Notes under the pieces: model-generated
Told to the model about the DNA's origin: nothing
Seen by the model: only the letters and a program-made list of their open reading frames with translations
Databases searched by the model: none
In this document: piece after piece, positions 33,023 through 41,005 of the stretch
Position numbering within the stretch: position 1 is the first letter of the stretch
How the letters are laid out: each line of letters begins with the position of its first letter
Position numbers and translations under genes: made by a program
Assembly: GCF_020171925.1 (NCBI RefSeq)
Contig: NZ_JAIVAR010000003.1
Span: 310,001 to 374,000 of the forward strand
Length of the DNA: 64,000 nt
Direction of reading: 5' to 3'
DNA from: Rossellomorea aquimaris
Lineage (GTDB): Bacteria; Bacillota; Bacilli; Bacillales; Bacillaceae_B

Positions 33023-33342
33023 GAGCCTGGCTCGTTTTCCGACTTTTGAGCCTGGCTTTCAATTCCTGCCCTCTGAGCCTGGCTCGTTTTGCGCTTTTTG
33101 AACCTGACTCATTTCCTGCCCTCTGAGCCTGGCTCGTTTTCCGACTTTTGAACCTGGCTCAAATTCCACCTTCTGAGCCTGGCTCAAATTACTCAAATGG
33201 TGCCAGGCTCAACTCCCCTAGTTTGTGCCTGGCACCCCTCCAAAACAAAAAAATGTACCAGGTACAATCCTACTGATCGGTACCTGGTACACTTCCCTTA
33301 AAACGTACCAGGTACAACATCAACAACCTGTACCTGGTACAC
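33023..33342. repeat. 25-bp-pitch array of CCWGG palindromes with switching arms
   Basis: Thirteen CCWGG-type centres at 33028, 33053, 33080, 33105, 33130, 33155, 33180, 33205, 33230, 33260, 33285, 33311 and 33336: nine of twelve steps are exactly 25. Arms change along the array from GAG/CTC (e.g. GAGCCTGGCTC), through a hybrid GTG/CTC, to GTG/CAC (GTGCCTGGCAC), to GTA/TAC (GTACCTGGTAC). It ends 14 bases from the proS stop codon; no ordinary proS terminator is seen. Confidence 0.93.
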
Positions 33343-33356
33343 AAAACCACTACTTC

Positions 33357-34787
33357 TTAATAAGCCTTTGCCCAATAAACCATTTTCTCTGCAGCTTTCC
33401 CGCAGCACACACATGTGTCTGCCAGTTGCTCCTGCTCGAATGGCATGCAACGGGAAGTCGCGCCGGTTTCTTCCTTGATCTTATCTTCACAGGCGAGCTC
33501 GCCGCACCACATCGCTTTTACGAAACCGCCTTTTTCGGACATGACGCTTTTAAACTCATCAAACGTTGGCGCGACACTCGTCATTTCCTCACGATGCGCC
33601 CTTGCTTTTTCCAGAAGGTTCTTCTGAATCTCTTCAAGCATGATTGGTACTTTCGCTTCCAGTTCACTAACAGGCACCGTCACCTTCTCCCCGGTATCAC
33701 GACGTGCCAAGATCACCTGGCCGTTCTCGATATCACGAGGCCCGACCTCAAGGCGCAACGGAATCCCCTTCATCTCGTACTCGTTGAACTTCCAGCCCGG
33801 CTTCTTGTCGCTCGCATCGATTCCGACACGCGCCACGGCCGATAGCTTCTCTTTTAAATCATAAGCAAAATCAAGCACACCTTCCTTATGCTGAGCGATC
33901 GGAACAATCATCAGTTGGGTCGGCGCCATGCGTGGAGGCACGACCAGTCCACGGTCATCCCCGTGTACCATGATCATCGCTCCGATGATACGGGTCGTCA
34001 GTCCCCAGGATGTTTGCTGGACATGTTGAAGCTTGCCTTCGCGGTCGGTGAATTGGATGCCGAACGCCTTCGCAAATCCGTCACCCAAATGGTGGGACGT
34101 TCCGGACTGCAGTGCCTTCCCGTCATGCATCAAGCTCTCGATCGTGTACGTATACTTCGCACCGGCAAACTTTTCTTTCTCTGTCTTCTGCCCCTTCACC
34201 ACCGGGATCGCCAGCAGCTCTTCACATAGCTCTGCGTATACTTCAAGCATCCTCACCGTTTCTTCATGAGCATCCTCATCGGTCTCATGGCACGTATGAC
34301 CTTCCTGCCACAAGAATTCAAGCGTCCGCAGGAATGGTCTCGTCGTCTTCTCCCAGCGAACCACATTCGCCCACTGATTATACAATTTAGGCAGGTCTCG
34401 GTAGGAATGGATAATGTTTTTATAATGCTCACCGAACAACACCTCGGAAGTCGGACGGACGCATAGTCTTTCCGCAAGTTCCTCTTCCCCGCCGTGCGTC
34501 ACCCACGCGACTTCAGGTGCAAATCCCTCGATATGATCCTTCTCGCGCTGCAGGAGACTTTCCGGAATGAATAGCGGCATATACACATTCTCATGACCTG
34601 TTTCCTTGATTTTCGCATCAAGCGCTTCCTTGATATTCTCCCAGATCGCATATCCGTAAGGACGGATGATCATCGAACCCCTTACACTCGAATAATCGAC
34701 AAGCTCCGCCTTTTTCACTACATCCGTATACCACTGGGCGAAATCCTCATCCATCCCGGTTACGTCTTTCACAAATTCCTTAGCCAT
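33357..34787 (-). CDS. proS: Prolyl-tRNA synthetase, short (archaeal/eukaryote-like) type
   Basis: 476-residue class II aminoacyl-tRNA synthetase that charges tRNA-Pro. Motif 1 region includes [16 protein letters not shown]; motif 2 [24 protein letters not shown]; motif 3 near [13 protein letters not shown] to [24 protein letters not shown]. The bacterial editing insertion is absent, and a C-terminal domain with a cysteine cluster ([24 protein letters not shown]) ends in Tyr, as in the archaeal-type enzyme. Start: ATG at 34787 behind AAGAGGG. It is controlled by the T-box leader upstream. Many Bacillaceae carry this as a second ProRS. Confidence 0.93.
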   Translation of the reverse strand: MAKEFVKDVTGMDEDFAQWYTDVVKKAELVDYSSVRGSMIIRPYGYAIWENIKEALDAKIKETGHENVYMPLFIPESLLQREKDHIEGFAPEVAWVTHGGEEELAERLCVRPTSEVLFGEHYKNIIHSYRDLPKLYNQWANVVRWEKTTRPFLRTLEFLWQEGHTCHETDEDAHEETVRMLEVYAELCEELLAIPVVKGQKTEKEKFAGAKYTYTIESLMHDGKALQSGTSHHLGDGFAKAFGIQFTDREGKLQHVQQTSWGLTTRIIGAMIMVHGDDRGLVVPPRMAPTQLMIVPIAQHKEGVLDFAYDLKEKLSAVARVGIDASDKKPGWKFNEYEMKGIPLRLEVGPRDIENGQVILARRDTGEKVTVPVSELEAKVPIMLEEIQKNLLEKARAHREEMTSVAPTFDEFKSVMSEKGGFVKAMWCGELACEDKIKEETGATSRCMPFEQEQLADTCVCCGKAAEKMVYWAKAY

Positions 34788-34839
34788 GCCATGCACCCTC
34801 TTTTTTAAAATAGAGGTGTGTCCCCACACCTTTTTGATA

Positions 34840-35060
34840 AATAAAAAAAGCCCTGCTCATCATCAGGGACCATTGCTGGCGGTACCACCCTGATTCAAAG
34901 CAAAGCTTTACACTCTCACATGATAACGGTATTCAACCGCTGAATATTCAGACTCCGAGGCAGGTTCAAATGATTGTCAATAGGAGCCTCACACCACTCT
35001 GGCCCCCTCTCTGAAAAGACAGGTTCACTTTACTGATCCTCATCGATGATTTCATATATT
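34840..35060 (-). promoter_or_regulatory. T-box leader of proS
   Basis: Minus-strand leader with the T-box sequence AGGGTGGTACCGCC in the antiterminator, followed by a terminator stem CCCTG...CAGGG and seven Ts (34843-34875). In stem I, GAACCTGCCTCGGAG matches the usual GAA-specifier-purine layout and gives CCT, a proline codon. UGGU predicts a tRNA with A73, as expected for tRNA-Pro. Confidence 0.92.
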
Positions 35061-35067
35061 TGAAATG

Positions 35068-35096
35068 ATTATATAGAGTTTTCCATGTCGTGTCAA
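35068..35096 (-). promoter_or_regulatory. Perfect sigma-A promoter of the proS T-box transcript
   Basis: TTGACA-N17-TATAAT on the minus strand, all twelve positions consensus, placed just after the MFS gene stop codon. Confidence 0.92.
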
Positions 35097-35105
35097 TTTT
35101 ATTTT

Positions 35106-36311
35106 TCACCGTGATGCAAGCGCCTTGACCCTCACCCTGCTCAATGAATAGACACAGAGGGAAACGGTCACCAGCAGCATCACAACTGCGCCTATTGTCA
35201 CCACTGTCCGGATCGATAAGAGCTCTGCACCCACAGCGAGCACGACGGTTGCGACAATGACAAGAAGTCCCTCCAGCCACCCATAGATACTGCTGACACG
35301 ACCCATCACTTCCACCGGAATGCGCTCCTGAATAAATGTTTCAAACCCTGTCTGCGCAAACGCAAGTGAAAATGAGAGCAATGAAAAGCCTATTGCGGCA
35401 GTGATGAAGCTATCTGAAAATGAATAGACCACATACCCCGCCGAAACCATGATCGAACCGAAGGCGATCAGGTGGAGAGCGCGAACCCGGTCTGCAATCG
35501 CAATGTTCACGAGAGCACCGACAAGGAATCCACCACCTGCAATGCTAACCAGATATCCATACGTGCTGTTCGAAAGCCCGAGCACTTCTTTTGAAAAAGC
35601 GGCTTCCAGTGAATCAATCGCTGCGGTCATGACCAGCATGCAGCTGAACAAGAGATACACAACCATCACATACGTGAATCGGCGGCTAAAGTCCCTGACC
35701 AATCCCAAGTCTTTCTTGATCACTTCGAACGAGAACTTCTTCGAACCTGTCATTGAGTCACCCTCGAGATCAGGGAGCAGCAGTGTGATCATTCCAGAAA
35801 GGAACAAAGCTATAGCGTTCAGATAAAGCGCCATCGTTGGAGTACCCATGATAAAAAGCAGTCCTGCTACGGCTGGCCCGATGAGAAATGCGCCCGACCC
35901 GATCAAGCTCCGGAGCGCATTGAACCGTTGCCTGTTCTCACTCGGAATAAGCTTCGTCATATATGTCATCGAGGTGGGATAAAAAACAGCGCTCCCCATA
36001 TTGATGACAAACACGACCGCATACATCAGCGTAATGGATGGGCAGAATGGCAGTGCGGCCACCAGCCCCGCCCTGGTTACATCCAGAAACACCATCAATC
36101 CCCGTTTATTCAATCTGTCGATCACGCTCCCAGCCCATCCATTCGTAAAGAGCGCAGCCAACGGCTTCAACACATATAGGATCCCGACCGCTAGTGCCGA
36201 ACCTGTTTCATCCAGAACAATCAAGTTGAGCGCAATCAAGAAAATCCATGCACCCACATTCGATAAACCAATTCCCAACAACAACAATAACGGCTTCTTC
36301 CACCTCATCAA
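35106..36311 (-). CDS. MFS transporter, possibly T-box controlled
   Basis: 401-residue major facilitator with about twelve helices. The loop WAGSVIDRLNKRGLMVFLDVTRAG is the MFS_3-type motif A, as in Bacillus YfiS-like and macrolide-efflux-like permeases. Substrate unknown. The gene lies directly downstream of a complete T-box leader (36385-36680), with a dispersed palindrome in between, so an amino-acid signal may control it. Two tandem ATGs at the start; the site is weak (GAGGAATGA). Confidence 0.8.
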   Translation of the reverse strand: MMRWKKPLLLLLGIGLSNVGAWIFLIALNLIVLDETGSALAVGILYVLKPLAALFTNGWAGSVIDRLNKRGLMVFLDVTRAGLVAALPFCPSITLMYAVVFVINMGSAVFYPTSMTYMTKLIPSENRQRFNALRSLIGSGAFLIGPAVAGLLFIMGTPTMALYLNAIALFLSGMITLLLPDLEGDSMTGSKKFSFEVIKKDLGLVRDFSRRFTYVMVVYLLFSCMLVMTAAIDSLEAAFSKEVLGLSNSTYGYLVSIAGGGFLVGALVNIAIADRVRALHLIAFGSIMVSAGYVVYSFSDSFITAAIGFSLLSFSLAFAQTGFETFIQERIPVEVMGRVSSIYGWLEGLLVIVATVVLAVGAELLSIRTVVTIGAVVMLLVTVSLCVYSLSRVRVKALASR

Positions 36312-36334
36312 TCATTCCTCCCCGCGAAATCGTC

Positions 36335-36378
36335 AAGGTACGTCCCTCATCGCTTTAAAGCATTGAGGGACGTACCTT
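36335..36378. repeat. Dispersed GAGGGACGTACCTT palindrome between T-box and MFS gene
   Basis: 44 bases: AAGGTACGTCCCTCATCGC, TTTAAA, then the complementary arm with one mismatch. It sits 24 bases before the MFS start codon, in its 5' untranslated region. Confidence 0.88.
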
Positions 36379-36384
36379 CAAACT

Positions 36385-36680
36385 AAAAAAATCCCACCCC
36401 CAAGACGTTTTGGTCTTGGGGGCGAGATTTCGTTCGCGGTGCCACCCCAGTTCGTCGATACGTTGCCATATCAACCTTTTCGGGTACGGCCTTCTTAAAT
36501 ATACCCTAGCTCTGTAACAGGAGCCCCTGTCACACCATCCCTCTTATCGAGTTCCGATGTGCAGCTCAGAGTCTTGGTTCACCGACAGCCTTCCTTCCCC
36601 TTTTCAGCTCCCGGGGCTCTCTTTCGAAGAATTCTACCGGCTACTCTTCTCATCATCGCTTTTGTTAATTTTTTCAATCC
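36385..36680 (-). promoter_or_regulatory. Second T-box leader
   Basis: On the minus strand: AGAGAG followed by a GCTGAAAAG-type distal stem I, then the antiterminator T-box CTGGGGTGGCACCGCG, then a terminator stem CCCCCAAGAC...GTCTTGGGGG with seven Ts (36389-36425). The UGGC variant predicts a tRNA with discriminator G73, unlike the proS leader. The specifier region GAACCAAGACTCTGAG can be read as CCA (Pro) or CAA (Gln); I cannot decide. A possible -10 TATAAT is at 36689-36694. Confidence 0.85.
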
Positions 36681-36689
36681 TATCATCTA

Positions 36690-37340
36690 TTATATGGTTT
36701 GTAAACCAAATTCTAACATCATCAAGTAAGGTTCCACCATCTCCTCATATCCCGGCCTCTCCTTGATCATATCGATCACCATTTCATATAGCTCATCCAC
36801 AGCACGGCTATCCTTCGTCGTGTAACAGCCCGAATAATGGTACTCGTAAAGATCATCATTCATCCGGAGTTTCAGCTCATATCCACCGTAAGCCTGATAA
36901 TTGCAGTTCTCACCGTCCGGCAGGTTCAGCCCCTTCTTGAAACCGATGCTCTCAATCTTCTCGTATATCTCATCCCGCTCTTCTTTTGTAAACGAGATGG
37001 GCTTCACCTCATCCCCACGCGTGATCGTCCCATCGAATGTACTGATCGCCGGCCCGTGGGAAGCGATGATCTCGATATCAAAATTCGAGCTGTTCTCGAA
37101 GAAACCGCTCAGCCTCTCACTTCCAATGAACCCAAGCTTCTCTCCCTTCACCACGGCGAAAAAGAATACAAGAAGGAGCACAATCAGAAAGCTGATCACC
37201 GGCGCATACCAACGTCGGCGATATGGCTTTACCGTCTTCACCTTTTCCCTGACCTTCTTTTTCAGGTCAGTATTAAATTCAAGATCCTTCAGTCCTTCAT
37301 CCGTCATTCTTTTTATCTTCCGTTCCAACTCCCTATCCAT
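36690..37340 (-). CDS. Membrane-bound anti-sigma-like protein
   Basis: 216 residues. A cytoplasmic N-terminal region of about 50 residues (MDRELERKIKRMTDEGLKDLEFNTDLKKKVREKVK), one membrane helix (about 53-70) and an extracellular domain with two cysteines (ENCNYQAYGGYE, YSGCYTTKD) that could form a disulfide. The ATG overlaps the last 8 bases of the ECF sigma gene, so the two are translationally coupled; that layout and topology are the basis for the anti-sigma call. It lacks a clear zinc-binding HxxxCxxC motif. Its own sequence family is not recognised. Confidence 0.65.
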   Translation of the reverse strand: MDRELERKIKRMTDEGLKDLEFNTDLKKKVREKVKTVKPYRRRWYAPVISFLIVLLLVFFFAVVKGEKLGFIGSERLSGFFENSSNFDIEIIASHGPAISTFDGTITRGDEVKPISFTKEERDEIYEKIESIGFKKGLNLPDGENCNYQAYGGYELKLRMNDDLYEYHYSGCYTTKDSRAVDELYEMVIDMIKERPGYEEMVEPYLMMLEFGLQTI

Positions 37341-37878
37341 CAGACCGCCTCCCTTCTCCATACATCCGATGGAGCCTCTCCCTTCCAGTCTTCAGCCTCG
37401 TCTTGACCGTACTCGGGTTCAACTCCAGAACCTCAGCCACCTCGTTCACCTTTAACTCTTGATAATAATGTAGAAATAAGACCTCGCGATACTTGACCGG
37501 CAGCTTGAGTAGCTTGGAATGAAGCTCACTCCGCTTCTCTCCATGGATCGTCTTCGATTCAGGATTACCATGCTCCTGAAGGATTTCACTCACCTTATTC
37601 GTAAACAGAATCTTACGTGTATCCCAGCGCTTCAGGTGATCCTTGCACTGATTGATGGTGATCCTCATCAACCAGGTCTTCAGGCTTGACTCCCCCCTGA
37701 ACGAATCCATCTTGCTGTAACATTTCACAAATGCTTCCTGCGCAATATCCTCGGCAAGTCCATGATCCTTCACGTATGAATACGCCATATATAAGACCGC
37801 CCTGCCATACTCCTCCATGGCTCTTTCAAGCAGCTCATCTTTGTTTGATTTATCATCTTGCAGCCATTCCGCACTCAA
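37333..37878 (-). CDS. ECF-type RNA polymerase sigma factor
   Basis: 181-residue group 4 sigma factor. Region 2 reads YVKDHGLAEDIAQEAFVKCYSKMDSFRGESSLKTWLMRITINQCKDHLKR; region 4 reads LPVKYREVLFLHYYQELKVNEVAEVLELNPSTVKTRLKTGRERL, including the helix-turn-helix that reads the -35 element. Start: TTG at 37878, 7 bases after GAGGTGGG; ATG-initiated forms are not available nearby. It is coupled to a membrane protein that is probably its anti-sigma factor, indicating a response to an envelope signal. Confidence 0.9.
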   Translation of the reverse strand: MSAEWLQDDKSNKDELLERAMEEYGRAVLYMAYSYVKDHGLAEDIAQEAFVKCYSKMDSFRGESSLKTWLMRITINQCKDHLKRWDTRKILFTNKVSEILQEHGNPESKTIHGEKRSELHSKLLKLPVKYREVLFLHYYQELKVNEVAEVLELNPSTVKTRLKTGRERLHRMYGEGRRSDG

Positions 37879-38003
37879 CACGCCCCACCTCAGCTTTCTA
37901 CATCTTTGACGACACACGATATGTAATGGTTTGGTTTATTTGTGGAGATGGGTTGGAGGTTGGTTAGTTGGTCGGTCGCTAAGTTTCCATATTATGTTAA
38001 AAT

Positions 38004-38120
38004 GCGCATATTTACGAATTTTCGCGCATAAAATGAAAAAATCGCGCATATTTTTATATTTTCGCGCATAAATTATTATTTTGGCGCACAAATTCGGATT
38101 TCTGCGCACAAATCAAAAAT
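38004..38120. repeat. 20-bp-pitch GCGCA array
   Basis: GCGCATA or GCGCACA at 38004, 38024, 38044, 38064, 38084 and 38104, exactly 20 bases apart, with AT-rich 13-base fillers that vary freely. It fills the gap upstream of the ECF sigma gene. Confidence 0.9.
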
Positions 38121-38189
38121 AGCCATTCTCCTGTATAAAAAACGATGTCCTTCTCCCTGGACTTCACCCATCCCCGTCCCAAAAAAGCC

Positions 38190-38230
38190 AATAAAAAAAG
38201 AGCTCCCATATAAAACAAGCGCTCTTCTCC
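38190..38230 (-). terminator. Probable terminator of the 57-aa basic protein gene
   Basis: Minus-strand AAGAGC and GCTCTT pair across about 17 bases and run into TTTTTTT. Confidence 0.55.
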
Positions 38231-38236
38231 AACCTA

Positions 38237-38410
38237 TTAACTACCCATTTTACGGCGGGTATTACTTGGCTTCTTGGTTTGTTGACTCTGCATGCGTTGA
38301 TTCGCCGCCAAGCCGTTCACTGATTGCTTGCCACCTGCCTGGGCTTCCTTTTTCTTTGCCAGCTGCTGCTTCATCGCTTCTTGCAGGCTGATTTTCTTCT
38401 TTTCAGTCAT
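38237..38410 (-). CDS. Small basic Lys/Gln-rich protein (57 aa)
   Basis: 57 residues: MTEKKKISLQEAMKQQLAKK, then a Gln/Asn/Lys-rich low-complexity tail ending KKPSNTRRKMGS. No membrane helix. ATG at 38410 follows GAAAGGATG with a spacing of 8. Composition suggests an RNA- or DNA-binding accessory protein, or a spore-core protein; it is not one of the classic SASP sequences I know. A terminator follows. Confidence 0.65.
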   Translation of the reverse strand: MTEKKKISLQEAMKQQLAKKKEAQAGGKQSVNGLAANQRMQSQQTKKPSNTRRKMGS

Positions 38411-38746
38411 GACGAGACATCCTTTCAAGGCGAAATAGTGTTATTCACTCATTATAAACCATCTCAACAGAATAAACAGCTTGTATTTTCCAAAGTCATC
38501 TCGACATTTGAGAGGCTTTTACTTCAAAAGATAGGGGGATTCTGTTCTTTTCGTGCCACATTCCAGAATAATACTTCACTTTTTCCATTTATATACGATT
38601 TCTCAAAAATACATACCTCTTTCCCCATTTTCACTCCACCCTTCCACAAATACGTGCCACTTCCCCAAAATCTCCGACAACTAGTCGAAAAATCACTACC
38701 CGATCCGCCTCTCGCCACGCTTCTCCTCTACCAACCCCATCCCACG

Positions 38747-38783
38747 CAAAAAAAGGACCAATCCCAAAAGAGATTGGCCCTCA
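38747..38783 (-). terminator. Terminator of the 34-aa gene
   Basis: Minus-strand GGGCCAATC pairs with GATTGGTCC (one wobble) and runs into seven Ts, directly downstream of the small gene. Confidence 0.85.
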
Positions 38784-38791
38784 TGAACATC

Positions 38792-38896
38792 CTAGTGATA
38801 CCCATTCTGCCCGTTTGCAGATCCGGATGTCTTCTGCTTAGGCTTGTGGTTTTGATTTTGCTTTGTTCCGCCGTCTTTTTTCGTCTTCTTTGTCAT
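38792..38896 (-). CDS. Very small basic protein (34 aa), SASP-like composition
   Basis: 34 residues: MTKKTKKDGGTKQNQNHKPK followed by QKTSGSANGQNGYH. It is highly basic and Gln/Asn-rich, without hydrophobic core. GGGAGTG lies at a suitable distance from the ATG, and a strong terminator lies 9 bases after the stop. The composition is like minor small acid-soluble spore proteins (SspP/SspL class), but I cannot match it to one. It falls below the length cutoff of most gene finders. Confidence 0.55.
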   Translation of the reverse strand: MTKKTKKDGGTKQNQNHKPKQKTSGSANGQNGYH

Positions 38897-38946
38897 GCTG
38901 AATCACTCCCTGTTCTGAATAGTGGAAACGATTAACAATGGGACAA

Positions 38947-39030
38947 GGGACCTGTCCCTACGTCCCACTGATGAAACCGACTTTGGACCAAGGGACCTGT
39001 CCCCCCGGTCCACGCCCGGTCCAAAGTCGG
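38947..39030. repeat. Palindrome pair GGGACCTGTCCC with 13-base outer arms
   Basis: GGGACCTGTCCC occurs at 38947-38958 and 38992-39003. CCGACTTTGGACC (38977-38989) and GGTCCAAAGTCGG (39018-39030) are perfect complements that flank the second copy. No gene is present here. Confidence 0.8.
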
Positions 39031-39221
39031 CGAAGAAACTCACCGCGTGCCTATACTGGCCGCTCGGCTACTTTCTATGCAAGCGCTGACCGTGACCCAA
39101 GCCCGATCAGCTTCCGCTCCAGGTTCATCGGCATATTCGCGCATCAATAGTAGGGCATCTGAGCGCCCTGTGATCACGAAGAAAACAGTTGGTTATGAAC
39201 CATTCTTATTTTGCACGAAAA

Positions 39222-39266
39222 AAGAAAAGAGCTTCCCGGTAATAAACGGAAAGCTCTTTCTTTTTT
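39222..39266. terminator. Terminator of the CstA-type gene
   Basis: GAGCTT-CCGG...CCG-AAGCTC stem with long A/T tracts on both sides, overlapping the stop codon region. Confidence 0.8.
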
Positions 39267-40713
39267 ATGCTGCTGGTTGAGGCAATTCCTCGTCCACTTC
39301 GATGACGCCGCCTGCGTTCAGTCGTTTTCTAAGGCTGAAGATGAAGGCGATGATGACTGCGATCGTCCCGATGGTTGCTCCTGTATAGGATGCTCCAACG
39401 GATAGCCCGAAGCCGATTGGCGCGTTCAAGATATACGTGAACGTCACCATTGTCATGAACACGGCCGGAATCGATGCGACCCAGTGAGGTTTTCTCTGAA
39501 GCCCAAGGTACATGGCTCCGACCCAAAGGGCAATCATGGCCGTTGACTGATTCGCCCAGGAGAAGTATCTCCATAGCAGGTTGAAATCGATTTGTGTCAA
39601 TGCAATCGAGATCGCGAACAGTGGGATGGCAATCCATAAGCGGCTTGACATCTTGATTTGCTTCACGTTGATATAATCGGCAATGATCATACGTGCACTT
39701 CTGAATGACGTATCACCGGATGTGATCGGTAGGACGATGACGCCAAGGATGGCAAGTGTTCCGCCGATTGATCCAAGCATCAATACGGATACTTCGCTGA
39801 CGATGGCAGCAGGTCCGCCCTCTTTAAGGATCGCGCTCAGTTCACCTGGCTCGAACAAGCTCATCGCTGCCGCTGCCCAGATCATGGCGATGATTGCTTC
39901 TAGAATCATCATTCCGTAAAAAATCTTGCGGCCGTTCTTTTCATTTTGTGTCGTTCTAGAAATGATCGGTGATTGTGTCGCATGGAATCCTGACAGTGCC
40001 CCACAAGAAATCGTCAAGAATAATAATGGGAAGATGGCCACAGAATCAGGATGCATATTGGTTAATGTGATTTCTGGGATATCCGCTCCTGTGATGACAA
40101 GTCCTGCACCCACTCCGACTGCACTGACCAAAAGCAGTGCTCCGAACAATGGATATACGCGTCCGATGATTTTATCGATCGGCAAGAGAGTTGCAACAAT
40201 GTAGTATACGAAGATGGCTGCGATGATGACTCCCAATGTGATCCAACCTGGTGTCAGGTTTGCAATCAGTGCGGCAGGTGCCGTCACGAATACTGTACCA
40301 ACCAACACTAAGAGTAAAATTGAAAATCCATTTACAACATGCTTCATTGTTTTTCCTAAGAACTTTCCTGCAAGTGCCGGCAGATGGGCTCCCCCGTTAC
40401 GGATGGATATCATACCCGTTAAATAATCATGTACCGCTCCGGCAAAAATCGCACCAAGGACGATCCATAAAAATGCGACCGGTCCGTAAAGTGCCCCCAT
40501 GATCGGTCCGAAGATAGGGCCAACACCCGCGATATTCAAAAGCTGGATCATTGAATTCTTCTTTGTGTTCATCGGGACATAATCGACTCCGTCCCCTTTG
40601 CTATAAGCTGGTGTCGTGCGGGATTCGTTGACACCAAAAAGCTTCTCTATAAACTTTCCATATGTGAAGTAACCCACGATTAAAAGTGCAATTGCTACAA
40701 GAAATGTGATCAT
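39265..40713 (-). CDS. cstA: CstA-family transporter (probable pyruvate/peptide carrier)
   Basis: 482-residue membrane protein of the carbon-starvation CstA family with about 13 helices. Family signatures are VDYVPMNTKKN near residue 43, the GVGPIFGPIMGALYGP segment and FHATQSPIISRTTQNEKNGRKIFYGMM. E. coli CstA and BtsT (700-716 residues) import pyruvate; this shorter form lacks part of the C-terminal region. It is probably controlled by the LytS/LytR-like system encoded nearby, because two 8-base direct repeats lie about 100-127 bases upstream. ATG follows GAAGGGG. Confidence 0.88.
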   Translation of the reverse strand: MITFLVAIALLIVGYFTYGKFIEKLFGVNESRTTPAYSKGDGVDYVPMNTKKNSMIQLLNIAGVGPIFGPIMGALYGPVAFLWIVLGAIFAGAVHDYLTGMISIRNGGAHLPALAGKFLGKTMKHVVNGFSILLLVLVGTVFVTAPAALIANLTPGWITLGVIIAAIFVYYIVATLLPIDKIIGRVYPLFGALLLVSAVGVGAGLVITGADIPEITLTNMHPDSVAIFPLLFLTISCGALSGFHATQSPIISRTTQNEKNGRKIFYGMMILEAIIAMIWAAAAMSLFEPGELSAILKEGGPAAIVSEVSVLMLGSIGGTLAILGVIVLPITSGDTSFRSARMIIADYINVKQIKMSSRLWIAIPLFAISIALTQIDFNLLWRYFSWANQSTAMIALWVGAMYLGLQRKPHWVASIPAVFMTMVTFTYILNAPIGFGLSVGASYTGATIGTIAVIIAFIFSLRKRLNAGGVIEVDEELPQPAA

Positions 40714-40811
40714 GATACAGATCCCCTTCCGTTCATAATGAATACGCTTTCATCATACCACCACCCTTCACATATTCGTCACATTTCTGTCTATCATGTC
40801 TAAAATTCGGG

Positions 40812-40840
40812 TTAACATGCATAGGATGACGATTAACATG
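40812..40840 (-). promoter_or_regulatory. Candidate LytTR-type operator of cstA
   Basis: TTAACATG at 40812-40819 and again at 40833-40840 (CATGTTAA on the cstA strand): perfect 8-base direct repeats with starts 21 bases apart, two helical turns. LytTR regulators bind direct repeats of this spacing. An extended -10 like TGGTATGAT lies between this site and the gene. Confidence 0.55.
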
Positions 40841-41005
40841 TAAGGGCTTCCGCATATAAAAACACGACTAATTTCACATACGTTTCCTCCCACTTGTCAC
40901 ATTTCCGTAAAGAAACCTTGATTCAACCTTTTCAAAACCGTCATACCTCCTTCATGTTCCTTTCTTATCATGAAATCGAAGACAACATTTGAGAGGAGAG
41001 GGAAT

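Noticed and set aside
38515..38746. Further 20-25-bp array upstream of the 34-residue gene
   Set aside because: Fragments such as ACGTATTTGTGGAAG (minus strand) recall the 40-bp array, but no consistent pitch could be demonstrated; possibly a decayed array.
40871..40925. PhoP boxes upstream of glpQ
   Set aside because: TTCACA and TGTCACA occur, but not in the regular 11-base repeat expected for PhoP; evidence too weak to list.
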